From Valencia hispanica (Eukaryota > Chordata > Actinopteri > Cyprinodontiformes > Valenciidae): a DNA stretch of 64,000 nucleotides. Below, piece after piece: positions 1-11,496 of this stretch (position 1 is the stretch's first letter; each line of letters opens with the position of its first letter). The stretch lies in NCBI GenBank assembly GCA_963556495.2, contig OY747712.1:13318735-13382734 (forward strand), read 5' to 3'. The notes beneath the pieces are model-generated. The model was given only the letters and a program-made list of their open reading frames with translations, was not told where the DNA came from and searched no databases. Made by a program: the position numbers and the translations under genes.

Positions 1-793
1 CTCAAGGCACTTTACAAGAAAAGTCATTTCAATACAATACTTAAAAAATACTTTAGGCAAGGCAACTTTATTGTATAGCACACTTTCAACAGCAAGGCAA
101 TGCAAGGTCTTTTACATGATTTGGGGAGAACAGTAAAATTATAAAATACAACATTAGAGACACAAAACATATGACACATTTAAACATTTTTACATTCCAG
201 CTATTATTAATCGCCTACTCAAAGGCAGCACGAAACAGATGGGTTTGTAGTCTTGATTTAAAAGAACTCTGTTTTTCAGCAGCATTGCAGTCGTCTGGAA
301 GTTTGTTCCAGATTAGAGGAGCATAAAAACTGAAAGCTGCTTCTCCATGTTTGGTTCTAATTCTAGGGATGTTGAGTAGACTGGAATTAGAGGACCTGAG
401 TGTTCTAGTATAGTTGGTATAGTAACAGTAGATCTTCTACATACTTTGGTACTAAGACATTCAATGATTTCTAAACTAGTGAAAGTATTTTTGAAGTCTA
501 TTCTCTGAGCTACAGGAAGCCCGTGTAAGGACTTTAGAACTGGGGTGATGTGCTCTGTCAGGACACAAGCAGCAGCGTTCTGGAAAAGCTGCAGCTGTCT
601 AATTGACTTTTTAGGCAGAACTGTGAGGACGATGTTGCAGTAATCAATCCGACTAAAAATAAACGTCTTGATAAGTTTTTCTAGGTTGCGACATCAGTCC
701 TTTGATCCTAAAAATGTTCAGCAGATGATAGAAGGCTGACCTTATTTCTTTTATGACAATGGAGGTTCAGGTCTGAGTCCATTACTACACCTA
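1..793 (-). mobile_element. L2-like LINE 3' part (left half, split by Tc1)
   Basis: Read on the minus strand, 480-690 encodes FSRIDYCNIVLTVLPKKSIR, then QLQLFQNAAACVLTEH and ITPVLKSLHGLPVAQRIDFK. This is the typical end of a fish L2/CR1-like reverse transcriptase ORF. Further along come the degraded RTKHGEA-type motif and, at 1-170, the 3' tail (...TGTGCTATACAATAAAGTTGCC...). Several stops and indels show it is dead. The upstream part of the same element resumes after 2229, beyond a Tc1-like insertion. Clade assignment is from memory of the motif set. Confidence 0.8.
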
Positions 794-2228
794 CAGTACT
801 GTGCAAAAGGTTTAGTTACTTGTGAAAAAATACTGTAAACAAAGAATGGTTTCAAAAATGGAAGTGTTTTTAGTATTAATTTTCATCAAACAACAAAAAA
901 GCAGTGAATGAACAAAAGAAATCTAAAATTACATCAATATTCTTTGTGACCACCCTTTGCCTTTAAAACAGCATCAATTCTTCTAGGTTCACTTGCACAC
1001 AGTTTTTGAAGGAACTCGGCTGGTAGGTCGTTCTTAACATCTTGGATAATTAACCTCAGGTCTTCTGTGGATGTAGGCTTCCTCACATCTCTTCATGTAA
1101 TCCCAGACACACTCAATGATGTTGAGATCAGGGCTCTGTGAGGGACATACCATCACTTCCAGGACTTCTTGTTCTTCTTTACACTGAAGATAGTTTTTAA
1201 TAACTTTGGCTGTATGTTTGGGGTCATTGTCCTGCTGCAGAATAAATTTGGGGCCATCATATGATGGTATTCCATGATTGATAAGAATCTGCCTGTGTTT
1301 CTCAGCATTGAGAACACCATTAATCCTGACCAAATCTCTAACTCCATTAGCAGAAATACAGCCTCAGAAGTTCAAGGAACCTCCACCATGCTTCACTGTT
1401 GCTTGCAGACACTCATTATTGTACCGCTCTCCAGCCCTTTGACGAACAAACTGCCTTCTGCTACAGCCATATATTTCAAATTTTAACTCATCAGTCCAGA
1501 GCATCTGGTTCCGCACCCCAGTTCCTATGTTTTCGTGCATACTTGAGTTGTCCTTGTCCACTCTTTTATGAAACCTACTTCTGGTCAGACTTCTCCAGAC
1601 AGTAGATCTGAGGGTCCCACTGGTTTCTGCCAGTTTTGAGCTGATATATCTGCTGGACATCTTCCGATTTCTAAGGGTAATAAGCTTGATGTGTCTTTTG
1701 TCTGCTGCACTAAGTTTCCTTGGCCGACCACTACGTCTACAATCTTCAACGTTGCCTGTTTCTTTGTGCTTCTTCAAAATAGCTTGAACAGCACGTCTTA
1801 AAACCCCAGTCTGCTTTGAAATCTTTGTCTGGGAGAGACCTTGCTGATGCAGTATAACTACCTTGTGTCTTGTTGCTGTGCTCAATCTTGCCATGACATA
1901 AAACTATCTTCTACAACCTCACCTTGGTAGCAGAGTTTGGCTGTTCCTCACCCAGTTTTAAGCCTCCTATACAGCTGTTTCTGTTTCAGTTAATGACTGT
2001 GATTTAACCTACGTGTGACATTGATGATCATTAGCACCTATTTGGTATAATTGGTTGATCATACTCCTAACTATAATCCTACAAAATCCCTGACTTTGTG
2101 CAAGTGTACCTATAAAAATTGATGCTGGTTTGAAGTTAAAAGGTGGTAACACCAAATATATATTTGATCTAGATTTTTCTTTTGTTTACTCAATTTGCAT
2201 TTTGTAAATTGATTAAAAAAATTGTTTC
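794..2228 (-). mobile_element. Tc1/mariner element inserted in the LINE (right end lost)
   Basis: The left terminal repeat starts at 794 (CAGTACTGTGCAAAAGG) after a TA target dinucleotide at 792-793. The sequence is co-linear with the complete copy at 58200-59715, including the remnant of its transposase gene, until about 2220-2228. There the right terminal inverted repeat is missing and LINE sequence resumes. The element therefore landed in the L2-like LINE and later lost its right end. The transposase is on the minus strand. Confidence 0.88.
1034..1894 (-). pseudogene. Tc1-like transposase, broken (D-D-38-E spacing)
   Basis: The reading frame starts at 1894 with MARLSTATRHKVVILHQQG, a paired-type helix-turn-helix, followed by the GRPR linker motif (SGRPRKLSAA). 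The first catalytic Asp is in LWTDELKFEIYG. The frame breaks near 1364, and the C-terminal part continues in 1333-1034, with the second Asp in LQQDNDPKHTAK and the Glu in SPDLNIIECVW. I count 38 residues between that Asp and the Glu, against 34 in classical Tc1. Compared with the copy at 58200-59715, about ten codons around the central KEPYLRR region are missing. It cannot make an active enzyme. Confidence 0.85.
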
Positions 2229-2365
2229 TAACTATATTAACAGAAGCTGGGTGCTGACTCTTAATTGTTCTTTAGGTCTAAAGATTCAGTTTTGCTTCTG
2301 TTCAGCTGGAGAAAATTATGGCACATCCATCCATTGATTTATTCAATGCATTCACTTAGGCTTTG
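2229..2365 (-). mobile_element. L2-like LINE, right half after the Tc1 insertion
   Basis: On the minus strand this stretch resembles the segment of the same LINE ORF that precedes the part at 1-793: an INDWMC-like block followed by an LQLN..KTE-like block (here degraded). Its direction and order fit one element interrupted by the Tc1. The match fades near 2365. Several in-frame stops are present. Confidence 0.65.
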
Positions 2366-2599
2366 TTGTTGTCGTAACTCATCATCCAAGTATCTTCAGT
2401 CATTGTGGATGGTGATGCTGGCTCTCCGGTTACAGTCAGTCTTGCAACGAATCTGAAAAGGCCTCTGACTGAAGATTGTTGCTCTATGACAGTCTCATCA
2501 TCATCATGACACACTAACAGCTCAGTATTCAGGCAGCAGAGGCAATATTCCACAGTAGCATGCCCCTGATGACACCTTCAGTTGTTAGCAAGCACTACT

Positions 2600-2680
2600 A
2601 ATCCACATCATTACCTCTGTCAAGGAGGTTATTTAATTTTCAGGAAATGTCTGCAATGGGACCAGTAACAAGTAAATAGA
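2600..2680 (-). repeat. Tail of dispersed teleost repeat
   Basis: On the minus strand the order TTACTTGTTACTGGTCCCAT ... TTTCCTGAAAAT ... AACCTCCTTGACAGAGGTAA matches the 3' end of the longer plus-strand copy at 12500-12950. The small hairpin CCTC..TTGAC..GAGG marks the terminus of this family. The element class is uncertain, possibly an RTE-related short retroposon. Confidence 0.5.
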
Positions 2681-2924
2681 AATGGGGAGGAGGGGGGAGG
2701 GTTGTTTGTAGGACCGGGCTGCCTTGGCAAAGGTCTGTGCTCTCAGAGTCTTTTTCTAGTTTGTTTTTGTCGCTCCTCTTTAAATCTCTGACTGGCCGTA
2801 TGGTTAGAAAGCCGGGCAGAGAGACGTTACGAGTAGGGGATGTGATCCTTGCCCGTTATGATGGATGGAAGAGCTGGTTTGAACTTCCTCCCTCAAGAAC
2901 TAACATAACATAGCTAATCCAACA

Positions 2925-3115
2925 AGCTGCCACCATGAGTGGCGTTATTGTAGAATTCGAAGATTGTCCAGTTTTTAGCTCCATCCATCTTCCCATCAAC
3001 TATAACTAGTTTATCATTCCCTGCAGATGAAAATAATTCCCACACTATGATGCTGCCACCACCACCATCTTTCACCACGGGCATAGCATGCAAAAGTTAA
3101 TGCGCAAAGTTAGGT
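2925..3115 (-). mobile_element. Tc1-like relic, central fragment
   Basis: On the minus strand the block GGTGGTGGCAGCATCATAG, followed by the FSSAG-like region and a LVIVDGKMDGA-like stretch, matches the middle of fish Tc1 transposases. It is short, lacks termini and is too decayed to assign to a family. Confidence 0.55.
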
Positions 3116-3140
3116 TTCTCCACACCTAACGTTTTGAATG

Positions 3141-3322
3141 TAGACCAGTAGTCTATTGTCCTGCAGGTTTCAGATTCATCCCTGCTCTAACACAGCTGAA
3201 TCAAATTAATAGCTTGTTACCAGGTCTTTTCCAGACTTGATGGCATGCTAAAGAGTTATTCATTTGATGCATCTAAAACCTACAGGACAGTAGATCTCCA
3301 GGACCATGGTTGGAGACCACTG
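3141..3322. mobile_element. hAT-type MITE with about 40-bp inverted arms
   Basis: The left arm (GTCTATTGTCCTGCAGGTTT and onward) and the inverted right arm (ATCTACTGTCCTGTAGGTTT) pair with a few mismatches. The right end reads CCATGGTTGGAGACCACTG, a very common terminus of teleost non-autonomous hAT-like elements. There is no coding capacity. A target duplication was not identified. Confidence 0.6.
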
Positions 3323-3340
3323 ATGTATATACTTAAGTTC

Positions 3341-3360
3341 ACACACACACACACACACAC
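3341..3360. repeat. (AC)10 microsatellite
   Basis: Ten perfect AC units follow directly after the MITE at 3141-3322. Confidence 0.95.
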
Positions 3361-3399
3361 GTGGACTTCCTGTACTAACTGGGTGACTTCTTACGACAC

Positions 3400-3550
3400 T
3401 GAATCACACTAAAGGAGGCTGAATACAAACAAATTCAGATTTTTATATTTGTAAAAACATTTGAAAACAAACCATCATTCCTATAACTTTGTGTTGTTCT
3501 ATTACATAAAATACGATACAGTTTGAAGTTATACCAACATTATGTATTTT
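3400..3550 (+). mobile_element. Tc1-like 3' terminal fragment
   Basis: The text GGAGGCTGAATACAAACAAA ... TCAGATTTTTATATTTGTAA ... TTTGTGTTGTTCTATTACAT follows the order of the 3' non-coding end seen at 10430-10560 and 57980-58100. It is the tail of one abundant fish Tc1 family. Confidence 0.65.
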
Positions 3551-5449
3551 TAGGATTCTTCTTATTCAAGGGCTGTATGAAGGATTTCTCTCTGCCTTTG
3601 TTAGCTGTTTTAGAGTAATTTGAGGTCATTTTAATATGCTGCTTCTATATTCAAGGACATCTTTGAACACTTCCAAGACAGTGTAGAATAAAAGCACCGC
3701 AGATGGTGGTAAAATGATACAAAACAAGAAATGACAGATTTTTAAGAAAGAAGACAGATTCTCACTTTTTTTCCCAATCTAGAAATATTGCATTAACTGA
3801 GAAAAAATTTTGAAGAAAAAAAAAAGTATTACCTTTGATTTTTAGTCGGCTTTGAGCAGAATAGAACATGAAACGTGGGCTCATCAGGAGGACAGGAACC
3901 CAATGACTCACCTTCACCCTCGGCTGACGACAGATGCCATTTTTACTTTTCAATCTTGCTCTTTCCATCTGGTTGTGACATCAGGTTGTCATGCTGAAAT
4001 AATAATGAAAGACAGGCAGGAGCTACAAGGCCCGCTCATTATTCCCAAGAGGTGCAAATAGATCCTTCACCGTGTTCATAACCCAGTGCCCGAGCAGTTT
4101 TTGTGCTTAAAAATGGCACCGAACCGGCTTTCCGCCTGATTGTAAGGCACGTAGATCAAGGTAACAAAGGGTAATCAAGTACAGCAGAGGGACACCTCAC
4201 CTCGATTATGAGGTCGCAGAGCCTTCACTCGATCAATAAAATGTCCTTCATTAGCATTTAGGATGATTTAGGGCTTACTACTGGGCTGGAAAAAAGGCTG
4301 AAAAATAATCGCTGCCCTCTTAATCTTTTAAAAGTCACATATATGTTGCTATGAGGGCTGCAGACGTGTCTGTTTGCACAATTATCAGAACTAATAAGGT
4401 TTTTAATATCTGCTCTGAATTGTTTCAAACGTTTTATTAGGACACTACAATTGAGAACATGGCCTAGAAAATTGTACATCCCAGCAGTATTTATCTACAA
4501 TCCTAATGATATAATTACCTAAATTAACCTGACCTATATAAGAGATGAAAAGGCTAAATAGAGTTAAAAATAATTAGAAGTTTGCTGTGGAATGATGAAA
4601 TTCCCAGCTAATCCAGTGGGCAAATGAATGCAATTTCTCTATGCACAAAGTGTTTGTTTGTATGCAAGGAGCACACTAAGAAGATTAACCTACCTGTCAC
4701 TCAAAGCTGAGCCACAAATAATGAAAAATAATTTTTACTCTGAAAATATTTTAATCAAGCGAGGTGTAAAACAAAAACAGTCTGAGGCTGCACACCTCGG
4801 GCAAAGCTGAATAAATAAAGCCTGCATCCTGAAAATTAATCACTGCTAAATTGGGTTGTGCTCTACCTTCTGCTGAGATTAACATGCAAATCCAACCAGA
4901 GCAGGTATTGTGGATTGGGGCAAATTAACCACGGAGATTAAAACTGTTCCCATGTACCAGGCTGTCAGAATGCTCATTTCTGCTGGAAAGTTTTACACAC
5001 AGTATGAGGGTCTTCTCAAGGAATGGTACAAAGACCTCGACTGAAAGGATGACTGTTATATAAGACTTTAATAAATAATTCAAAGAAAATGCATAAGATG
5101 ATAGAATAGATTTTATTTAAAACCAAAAAGTAACCATAAGTCTGTTGCTGATAATTACCGTATATAGTACTGGGTTTTGGAAGTTATAACATTTATCATT
5201 TTGAATTTGATTTTGAAGGATCCTTGCGCAAAACTATATTTTAAAAAAACTGACAGATTCAGTAGTACTTTCCAAAGAAGGTAAAGAATATTAGACCTTT
5301 TTGGCATGCTGATTTTAGCTGGTTATTTAGCCAGGCTATCTGTCCAGGAAGTCAAAAGACAAGCTGCTAGTAGCTTGCGAAATGTAGCTTTAAAATGTTA
5401 CGCTTTTAGTTTCAATACCATTTTTCATCATATGAAATATTTTTAAATA
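3551..5449. other. Unique-looking flank, no gene recognised
   Basis: AT-rich sequence without recognisable repeat termini. Short ORFs on both strands show no motif or splice structure. 4000-4300 is less AT-rich, with TAATTA-like and GATTA-like motifs, and could include a conserved noncoding element; this is a guess. Confidence 0.5.
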
Positions 5450-5900
5450 GCCAATGGAAGCGAGAGAAACATTTAGGAGACTTGTTTCAGCCAGGAGGGG
5501 CAGTGCTCCGTTACTTTCCAACCAATGGCCGCTGGCTGCTCTGCTTTTTGACTACGACACTGGGGGCCGCCATTGCTGTAGTACCGCCATTCAGCCGCTA
5601 GTCCCCCATTGGAATACATTGCACTTTAGACACGTTAAAAACAACTTTAATGCCTGGTGCCTATTTTTTTTAAACTGTCTACAGCTACATATTGCTCCTG
5701 TGATTACGCTGGGTTAAAAAAAACCCAGAGGCACCAGGTTGGTTAACATAGGATAAATTTAATAAATCTTGGATAATTAATGAGGGCCGGACTTTGATTG
5801 ACAGACCGTTTACGTCGCTTCCTGCCCCATCGGCTAGGCTAGTAGCTCGCTGCGCAGCTGCATGAAGCTAGCAGAGGCTATCTGGCTGTGGAGCTGAGCT
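5450..5900. repeat. GC-richer repeat-like block with inverted CCTGGTGCCT pair
   Basis: CCTGGTGCCT near 5653 and AGGCACCAGG near 5729 form an inverted pair flanking about 65 bp. Around it are phrases common in fish DNA-element interiors (GACTTTGATTGACAG). This looks like a small DNA-element remnant of unknown family. No coding. Confidence 0.35.
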
Positions 5901-7080
5901 CAACCTAACGCATTCTGTCTCAGTCTTTTCACTTTGATATATTAGACTATTGAATAATATGTGAACCTAAGTAAAACATGTTTGTAATTACAAAATTTAC
6001 GTTTAATTTTTTCCCCTTGTCTGTTTGACCACTATAACATTTTGCTGCTGATATGCAGTGTGCGATTTGTGAAAAAAGCAGAGGGGGGGATTTTTCTTCT
6101 TTTTATTCATGAAAATAACGACAGGTTTGTGTATGCAGGCTGCAGGGCATCTTACTCATACGTTTACCTTTTAAAACTGACAGAAAATGTGAAAAACAAA
6201 ATTATTGTTGACATAAAAAATTAAGATAAGATCAAATATATTAAGATGATTAAAATTAAAGATAAGAATTCACTTGACTTATCCAGTCATAGCAGGTGAG
6301 AGGATTTTTCCCCGCAGCACCTTGTCCGCCCTCTCAGACCTACAACTCTCTCTGCATATTTTTATGTGGTGAAAAGAATCACCTTGGAACCCAGCCGGGG
6401 TCAGGTGCAGAAATACTTTTCGGATGTAAGAATCCCTCCCTACCCTCAGTTTATTAAACCGTGCGCACGGATTTGGGGTGCGCACCAAAAAAAGGTGAAA
6501 AACGTGCTCCTGACTTGACTCCAAGCCCTCCGCCCTCGGCTGTATCAGGATATTGTCGACCGTGGCCTTATTAGTATTCATTTCTGGGGAGTAGAATTTA
6601 AATCATTATTAGATTACAATTATTACTGTATTCATCCATTCATAGCAGCACACACGACGCACTTTCATCCACACGCATTCAGCACACATGCAGTGCATGC
6701 ACTTTTCATACAGGGATTTTAATACATGACACATTATTATGCACTGTATATACAGTCAATGTTACACACATGAAAACATATTGCAGATTAGACTAGGCTA
6801 ATAAACATCCTCCACTCTGCTTTACATACATTTTGACAGCAATCTGTCTCCAGACTTTTTTTATCCAATTGTCTTCGATATCACGTTGTGATAATTCAGT
6901 TTAAATTGCTGTATTTCGTTCGACTGTAATTATAGTAACACTACATCTTAATCATTATTTTAAGTTATGAGTTCTTACCTTATGAGATTGGGGGGGAAAG
7001 AGAGCCGTAGGAGGCGCACAGATGGCTGCAGTGGAATGAAGCGGGAGCTCTATACATACAGTCAATGAGCGGATTAGCCT
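5901..7080. other. Downstream flank, no gene recognised
   Basis: Mixed AT-rich sequence. 6280-6560 is GC-richer and carries a 100-codon minus-strand ORF without recognisable motifs. I see no exon structure that I would defend. Confidence 0.45.
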
Positions 7081-7082
7081 TT

Positions 7083-7558
7083 AGCTGTTTACACGACAAC
7101 GTTGCTGTTTTTCTTTGAATACGCGGGTGAAAAAACGCGCTGCGTTTACACGACAGGGCGCGCGATGGAAAAGGATGTAGTACATATGCCCGGCCTTTAG
7201 ATGGCAGTCTGCCCCGTGTATGCAGTGTTCCAAGGTTTCCCCCTCATAACCCGGAAAAGAAACATTTCATGATACCTAACAATGGCGGTCTTTTTGTAGT
7301 TCTCCGCTCAAATAAAGGCATATTGATTATTTGACGCACGTACTGTATGCGACCAAAGAACTTCAGAAGCTGCATCAGCAGTAACCGCATACCTGGATCC
7401 GCCATTGTTGTTTTTCTGTAGAAAGGCGGAGTGCGCAAGTGCAACATATCTGTAGGTGGCTGGCAGTGACGTCATCGTTTTCAAAAGTCTCCGGCTTGCA
7501 TTTACACGACAACGAATCCCCCAGCGTTTTCAAAACTAGCCACTCTGGAAGCCGTTCA
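7083..7558 (-). mobile_element. DNA element family B, truncated copy 1
   Basis: This is the inverted relative of the complete copy at 28137-28784. Its terminal repeat AGCTGTTTACACGACAACGT lies at the left. Internal landmarks follow in the reverse order of copy 2: a CGTTTACACGACAGGGCG block, ATGGCGGATCC-like start region, TGACGTCATCGTTTTCAAAA. It ends near 7558 inside the other terminal region, so one terminus is lost. It is non-autonomous; a PIF/Harbinger or hAT relationship is possible but unproven. Confidence 0.75.
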
Positions 7559-8139
7559 GAGCTAAAGGCGCGGGATCAGAGGGCCAAGCAGGGCCGAGTC
7601 TACAGTTAAGATCCCGCCCTTATGCCCTTTTTAGGAACATGCTGCGTCAGAACCGGGGAGGGGTCTGGAAATCCGCCATGATTTCCCCAATAAACGTGGT
7701 CATTTTGGTTAACGGGGAGGAGTGCAGAAACGCTGTCCATTATTTATACAGTCCATGTTTCCAACAGGGGAAAACTGTCACTTTCTCCATCATCTCATAA
7801 AGATTACTTTAAACCACTTCTGTCCAAATTTTTGCACACGCTAATTTTGAAAGTACAGTGCCCATTCAAAATAAGTCAAAAATTCAAAAAGTCAAAAACA
7901 GAAGAAAAGAAAAAGCTTTTAAAAGTATAACATATTCCATTTTTGGATTATTTGAAATCTCAGTAAAAATCTCCCTGTAAGAAATTATAAATCATGTCAT
8001 TCTGCATAAAAGGCCTGCGCTGGAGGGTCAAATTTGTACCATCCTTGAATTGAGGTAGGCATAGAAAATGAAGACCCCAAGATACTTAAAACTTCTCCAT
8101 GAAAGACCCCTTATGATGAGAAATATTGCTGGAAACAGC
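7559..8139. other. No gene recognised
   Basis: 7560-7760 is GC-richer and may be the remainder of an element into which family B inserted (paired ATACAGTC-like ends near 7055 and 7750). The rest is AT-rich without motifs. Confidence 0.35.
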
Positions 8140-8312
8140 GTTTCCTCACTCTTGGAGCCAGGCCTGGAGGTGGGACATACTGGGGAGCGCCTTGGACCCT
8201 GAAGAGGAACTTGGATTCCCATTCCCATGGGCTCAACACTTGTGGATTGGGCCAAAGGAGGCCATGTTGGTTGGGTGGTGGAAAAAGACAGGGACCTTGG
8301 TAGTCTAATCCC
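8140..8312 (+). mobile_element. Non-LTR retroelement fragment (5' or ORF1 region)
   Basis: The order CTTGGAGCCAGGCCTGGAGG ... GAGCGCCTTGGACC ... TTCCCATTCCCATGGGCTCA ... GGGACCTTGG follows a conserved part of an abundant teleost LINE family, recognised from memory. It has no link to flanking sequence and no intact frame. Confidence 0.5.
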
Positions 8313-9520
8313 CCAACTAAATCAATTAACTTAAATGAAACATCAGAAAATTTGAATTTATTTTAATGCTTTTTACACATCTTGAGATGAATAAGAGTAT
8401 AAGGGGCTGTAAAGGCAAACAATGTTTGTTTAGCAGTCATTACAGAAGATCAAACAAATTAAGTAAAAAAAAAAAAGTACCTTTAATTGATTCAGTTTTT
8501 TTTTTTGCTTTATTTTTTAGAATGGAGGGCTTTACACACCATGCTCTCTCACTGAACTAGAAAGAAAGAGAAAAAAGGATTACAGGAAATAAGAAACATG
8601 GAAAAAAAAGGAGAAGAAATAAGTGTTGCATAAATAATGCATAAGAAAAAAGGTACACAGTGTGGCTGACGCAGCAGCTGCCTTTCGGTATATATGGTTT
8701 CATTTCCAGCTTCATCCATTTTCTATTTCAGCCCCGAGGTAGATTGGCAGTGGGTGGCCAATGGGCGGTGCTCAAGCCAAGGAGCGAAGATAAACTACCT
8801 CCGGTTCAATCTATATGCCTTCACTCCCTCTGCCAAACAACGATCCTAATGCAGAGTGGTTACACAAGGGGAAAAAGGCCAAAGAATAAACGTCTCAGAA
8901 TAAAGATTCATTCGGGCAACCCGGTTGGTCTCTAGGGTTTCACTGGCTCGAAGCAGCTGGAGCAAAGTGATGCAGAATGGTTGGAGAAAAGCTGTCCATC
9001 ACCCAGAATACAATCAGCAGCATACAAGGCAGAGCAGCTAATGGATGCTCCCACATGGATTGCAGTTTAGTGAATGGAAACGAGGATGGGTCTATCGTGC
9101 AGCATGGGATTACATGCAATTGTTATCCTTCCTAAGTGTGAGTCACAGGTCAAAGGGGTGTAACGTATATGGACGGGGGGGGGGGTGTTAAAACAGCAAT
9201 CTCTCCACATCTCACTTACGCAACCAGCACGTTTTTCCTTCTTTGACCGGCAGACAGTCCGAGTAGCACTTAAACAAATAGGCTGCTACAGCTGAAATAT
9301 GCGGGGCAGCACACTCTCCAAATAAATTAAATTATCTGAAGGCTCAGTTCAGCGCATTATAAAGCATGCTGGTGCAACTCTGGAGCAAAACTCTGCATTC
9401 GACACAAACAAATATAGATTCGAAAGTCTTGGAGAAAGAGAACATGTGAAGTAGACGGAACAGAGCTGCACATTAACCAAAAATAAAACAAAAAATAACT
9501 CCTTATGTACAGTATTCACA
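8313..9520. other. Flank without recognised gene
   Basis: It holds a G run at 9175-9185, A-rich stretches near 8465 and 8580, and short ORFs without domains. No exon of a known gene was recognised. Confidence 0.45.
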
Positions 9521-9524
9521 CATC

Positions 9525-10600
9525 TTAACTTTTTCACGTCACGTAACAAAAATTGTATGTATTTTATTGGGATTATATGTGATAGAACAATAAAAAGTAT
9601 TGAATAACAAGTGGAAAGATGTTTTTAAAAGTTTGTAACAAATAAAAATCTGAAAAGTGTGCCATGTATTTGTATTCAGCCCCTTTTACTCCAAAATCCC
9701 TAAATAAATCCAATGGAACCATTTGTGTTCAGAAGTCACCTTAATAGTACATCAAGTCCTGAGCGTAATTTACTCTCAGCACGAATCCAGCTGTTCTGTT
9801 GTCTCAGAGGTTTGGCTTCAGAATCATGAAGACCGAGGAACACGGCAGATGGGTCAGGGAAGAAGTTATGGAGACGTTTAAAGTAGAGTTAGGTTATAAA
9901 ATGATATCCCAAGTGTGGATGGACCAACTGCAAACGTACCAAGACACCACCACCCACCTAAACTGCAGTTAGCAAAGAAGCAGCGGAGAGGCTCATGGTA
10001 ACTCTGAAGGACCAGCAGAGATCCACTGTTTGGGTAGGAGAACCTATTAACCGGCAGTGCACTCCAAAAAAAATTTATTTTATGGAAGAGTGACCAAAAG
10101 AACATCGACCAATCCTGGAAGAAACCTGTTAGAGGTTGGAGGAGGCTTGGGCGGCAGTTCAGCTGGGCTAAACGTGCAGCCAAAGCTACAATGGAATGGT
10201 TTAGATCAAGGTTAGAATGGCCTAGTCAAAGTCCAGACCTAAATCCAATTGTTAATCTGAGGGAAGAGTTGAAAACAATGCTCACAAACCCTCTGGATCA
10301 AATCAGACTGACCAGGTCATTTTTTTAAAGACAAATCAGCAGATTTTAGCTTCTAGATGTGCAAAGCTGGTGGAGGAACACTACAGCAGACTTGCAACGA
10401 AAGTGGGTTCTACAATTCATCGACTCAGGGGGGCTGAATACAAAGGAGAGCCACACTTTAGAATTAGATCTGGTAAAAAACTGTCACACAATCATCCCTT
10501 ATTTTACTTCTACTCCCAAATTATGAGGTGCTTTGTTGTTGGTCTATCACATAAGATCCCGAGTTACAAAAGTTTCCAAGTGCGCCTAATCAGCTCCACG
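9525..10600 (+). mobile_element. Tc1-like element, inactivated (catalytic Glu changed)
   Basis: The left end (TATTTTATTGGGATTATATG) and right end (CTATCACATAAGATCC) are inverted terminal blocks of an abundant fish Tc1 family. In between are degraded transposase segments on the plus strand, including [16 protein letters not shown] text at 10215-10260. There the expected Glu codon after NPI is GTT (Val). Many stops and indels interrupt the frame. It lies about 780 bp downstream of the PIGK stop, so the PIGK 3' UTR may run towards it. Confidence 0.75.
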
Positions 10601-11379
10601 CCATTTACAAGGTTTACAAAGTTATTAGTTTAGTTAAAGTACTTTAACAAGACATAAATACATCTTTCTCATTATTATCAGTAGAAAAGCAGGAACAGAC
10701 GCTCTTTGATTCCTGGAGAGAAGCTCCACTGGAAACATCTGACCTCGACTACTGGAAATTTATAACCAGAGAAGCGTCTATAGTTCTTGCAGTTTTTGGT
10801 TCATTTCAGTGATTTGCTAATACGTACAATCTTCTTAAATAACATTGTAAACCGTGTGAATAGGTCACACATTTCTGGAAAAGCCAGCGGGTCACATCCC
10901 AGCCTGCAGATACCCTGGACTTACCCTTGAGGAAATCTTAACTTCAACATAAGCATAAAGTGTTGATTCTGCTTGTCTGAGCAGACTGCTTTGAAATTTG
11001 AATCTTGTTTTCGAAAGACAGCTATGAAGTAAAGTGAATAATATAAATTAGATGTCAGAGTGGTCGGACATTTCATTTTTGTTAATAAAAATATTTGATT
11101 GGAAAACCTAGGAGCTTGGCCCATTTCAGAAATATTTCTGCCGACTCATGGAAACTTGCTAAAGTACATCGTCTTTTTAAATCCCTTTCACAATTACAAT
11201 TAAAGCACAAAAAAGGCACCAATAGTTTTATGGAGTTTTGTACAAATCAGTAGTTTCTGTTGCTCCTCTTCCACCGTTTAGGTATATAATCCCATCACAA
11301 ACTGCACCTTCCTTCCAAATATCCCTCCAGGAAAGACTCCCCAGGTCCTCAGACGTCCAGCTGTCCCAGCGCCGAATCC
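10601..11379 (-). other. PIGK 3' UTR and immediate downstream flank
   Basis: The sequence directly after the PIGK stop on the minus strand should be its 3' UTR; its end is not resolved. I find no clean AATAAA on the minus strand close to the stop. No repeat was recognised here. Confidence 0.4.
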
Positions 11380-11496
11380 TTAGAAGATGTGCTTTAGATG
11401 TTTAACACCATAGGTCTTGAAAAACACCAGCAGGATTAAAGTCCACAGGCCCAGGATGAAGCCATCAGGAGGATGCCAGTCTTTCTGCTTTGGTTT
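11380..11496 (-). CDS. PIGK: PIGK terminal coding exon (membrane helix and stop)
   Basis: This is the last coding exon on the minus strand: an acceptor ending CCCACAG (AG at plus 11497-11498), 38 codons and a TAA stop at 11380-11382. It reads KPKQKDWHPPDGFILGLWTL then ILLVFFKTYGVKHLKHIF. The hydrophobic stretch from GFILG to VFF is the single C-terminal transmembrane helix that holds PIGK in the ER membrane within the PIGK/PIGT/PIGS/PIGU/GPAA1 complex. The short basic tail would be cytosolic. The match to the vertebrate PIGK C terminus (KPKLKDWHPPGGFILGLWAL) is very close. The 3' UTR continues below 11380; I could not place a convincing polyadenylation signal. Confidence 0.95.
   Translation of the reverse strand, partial: KPKQKDWHPPDGFILGLWTLILLVFFKTYGVKHLKHIF

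Noticed and set aside
3341..3360. AC repeat as a Z-DNA regulatory element
   Set aside because: Only ten units next to a MITE; nothing else suggests a function.
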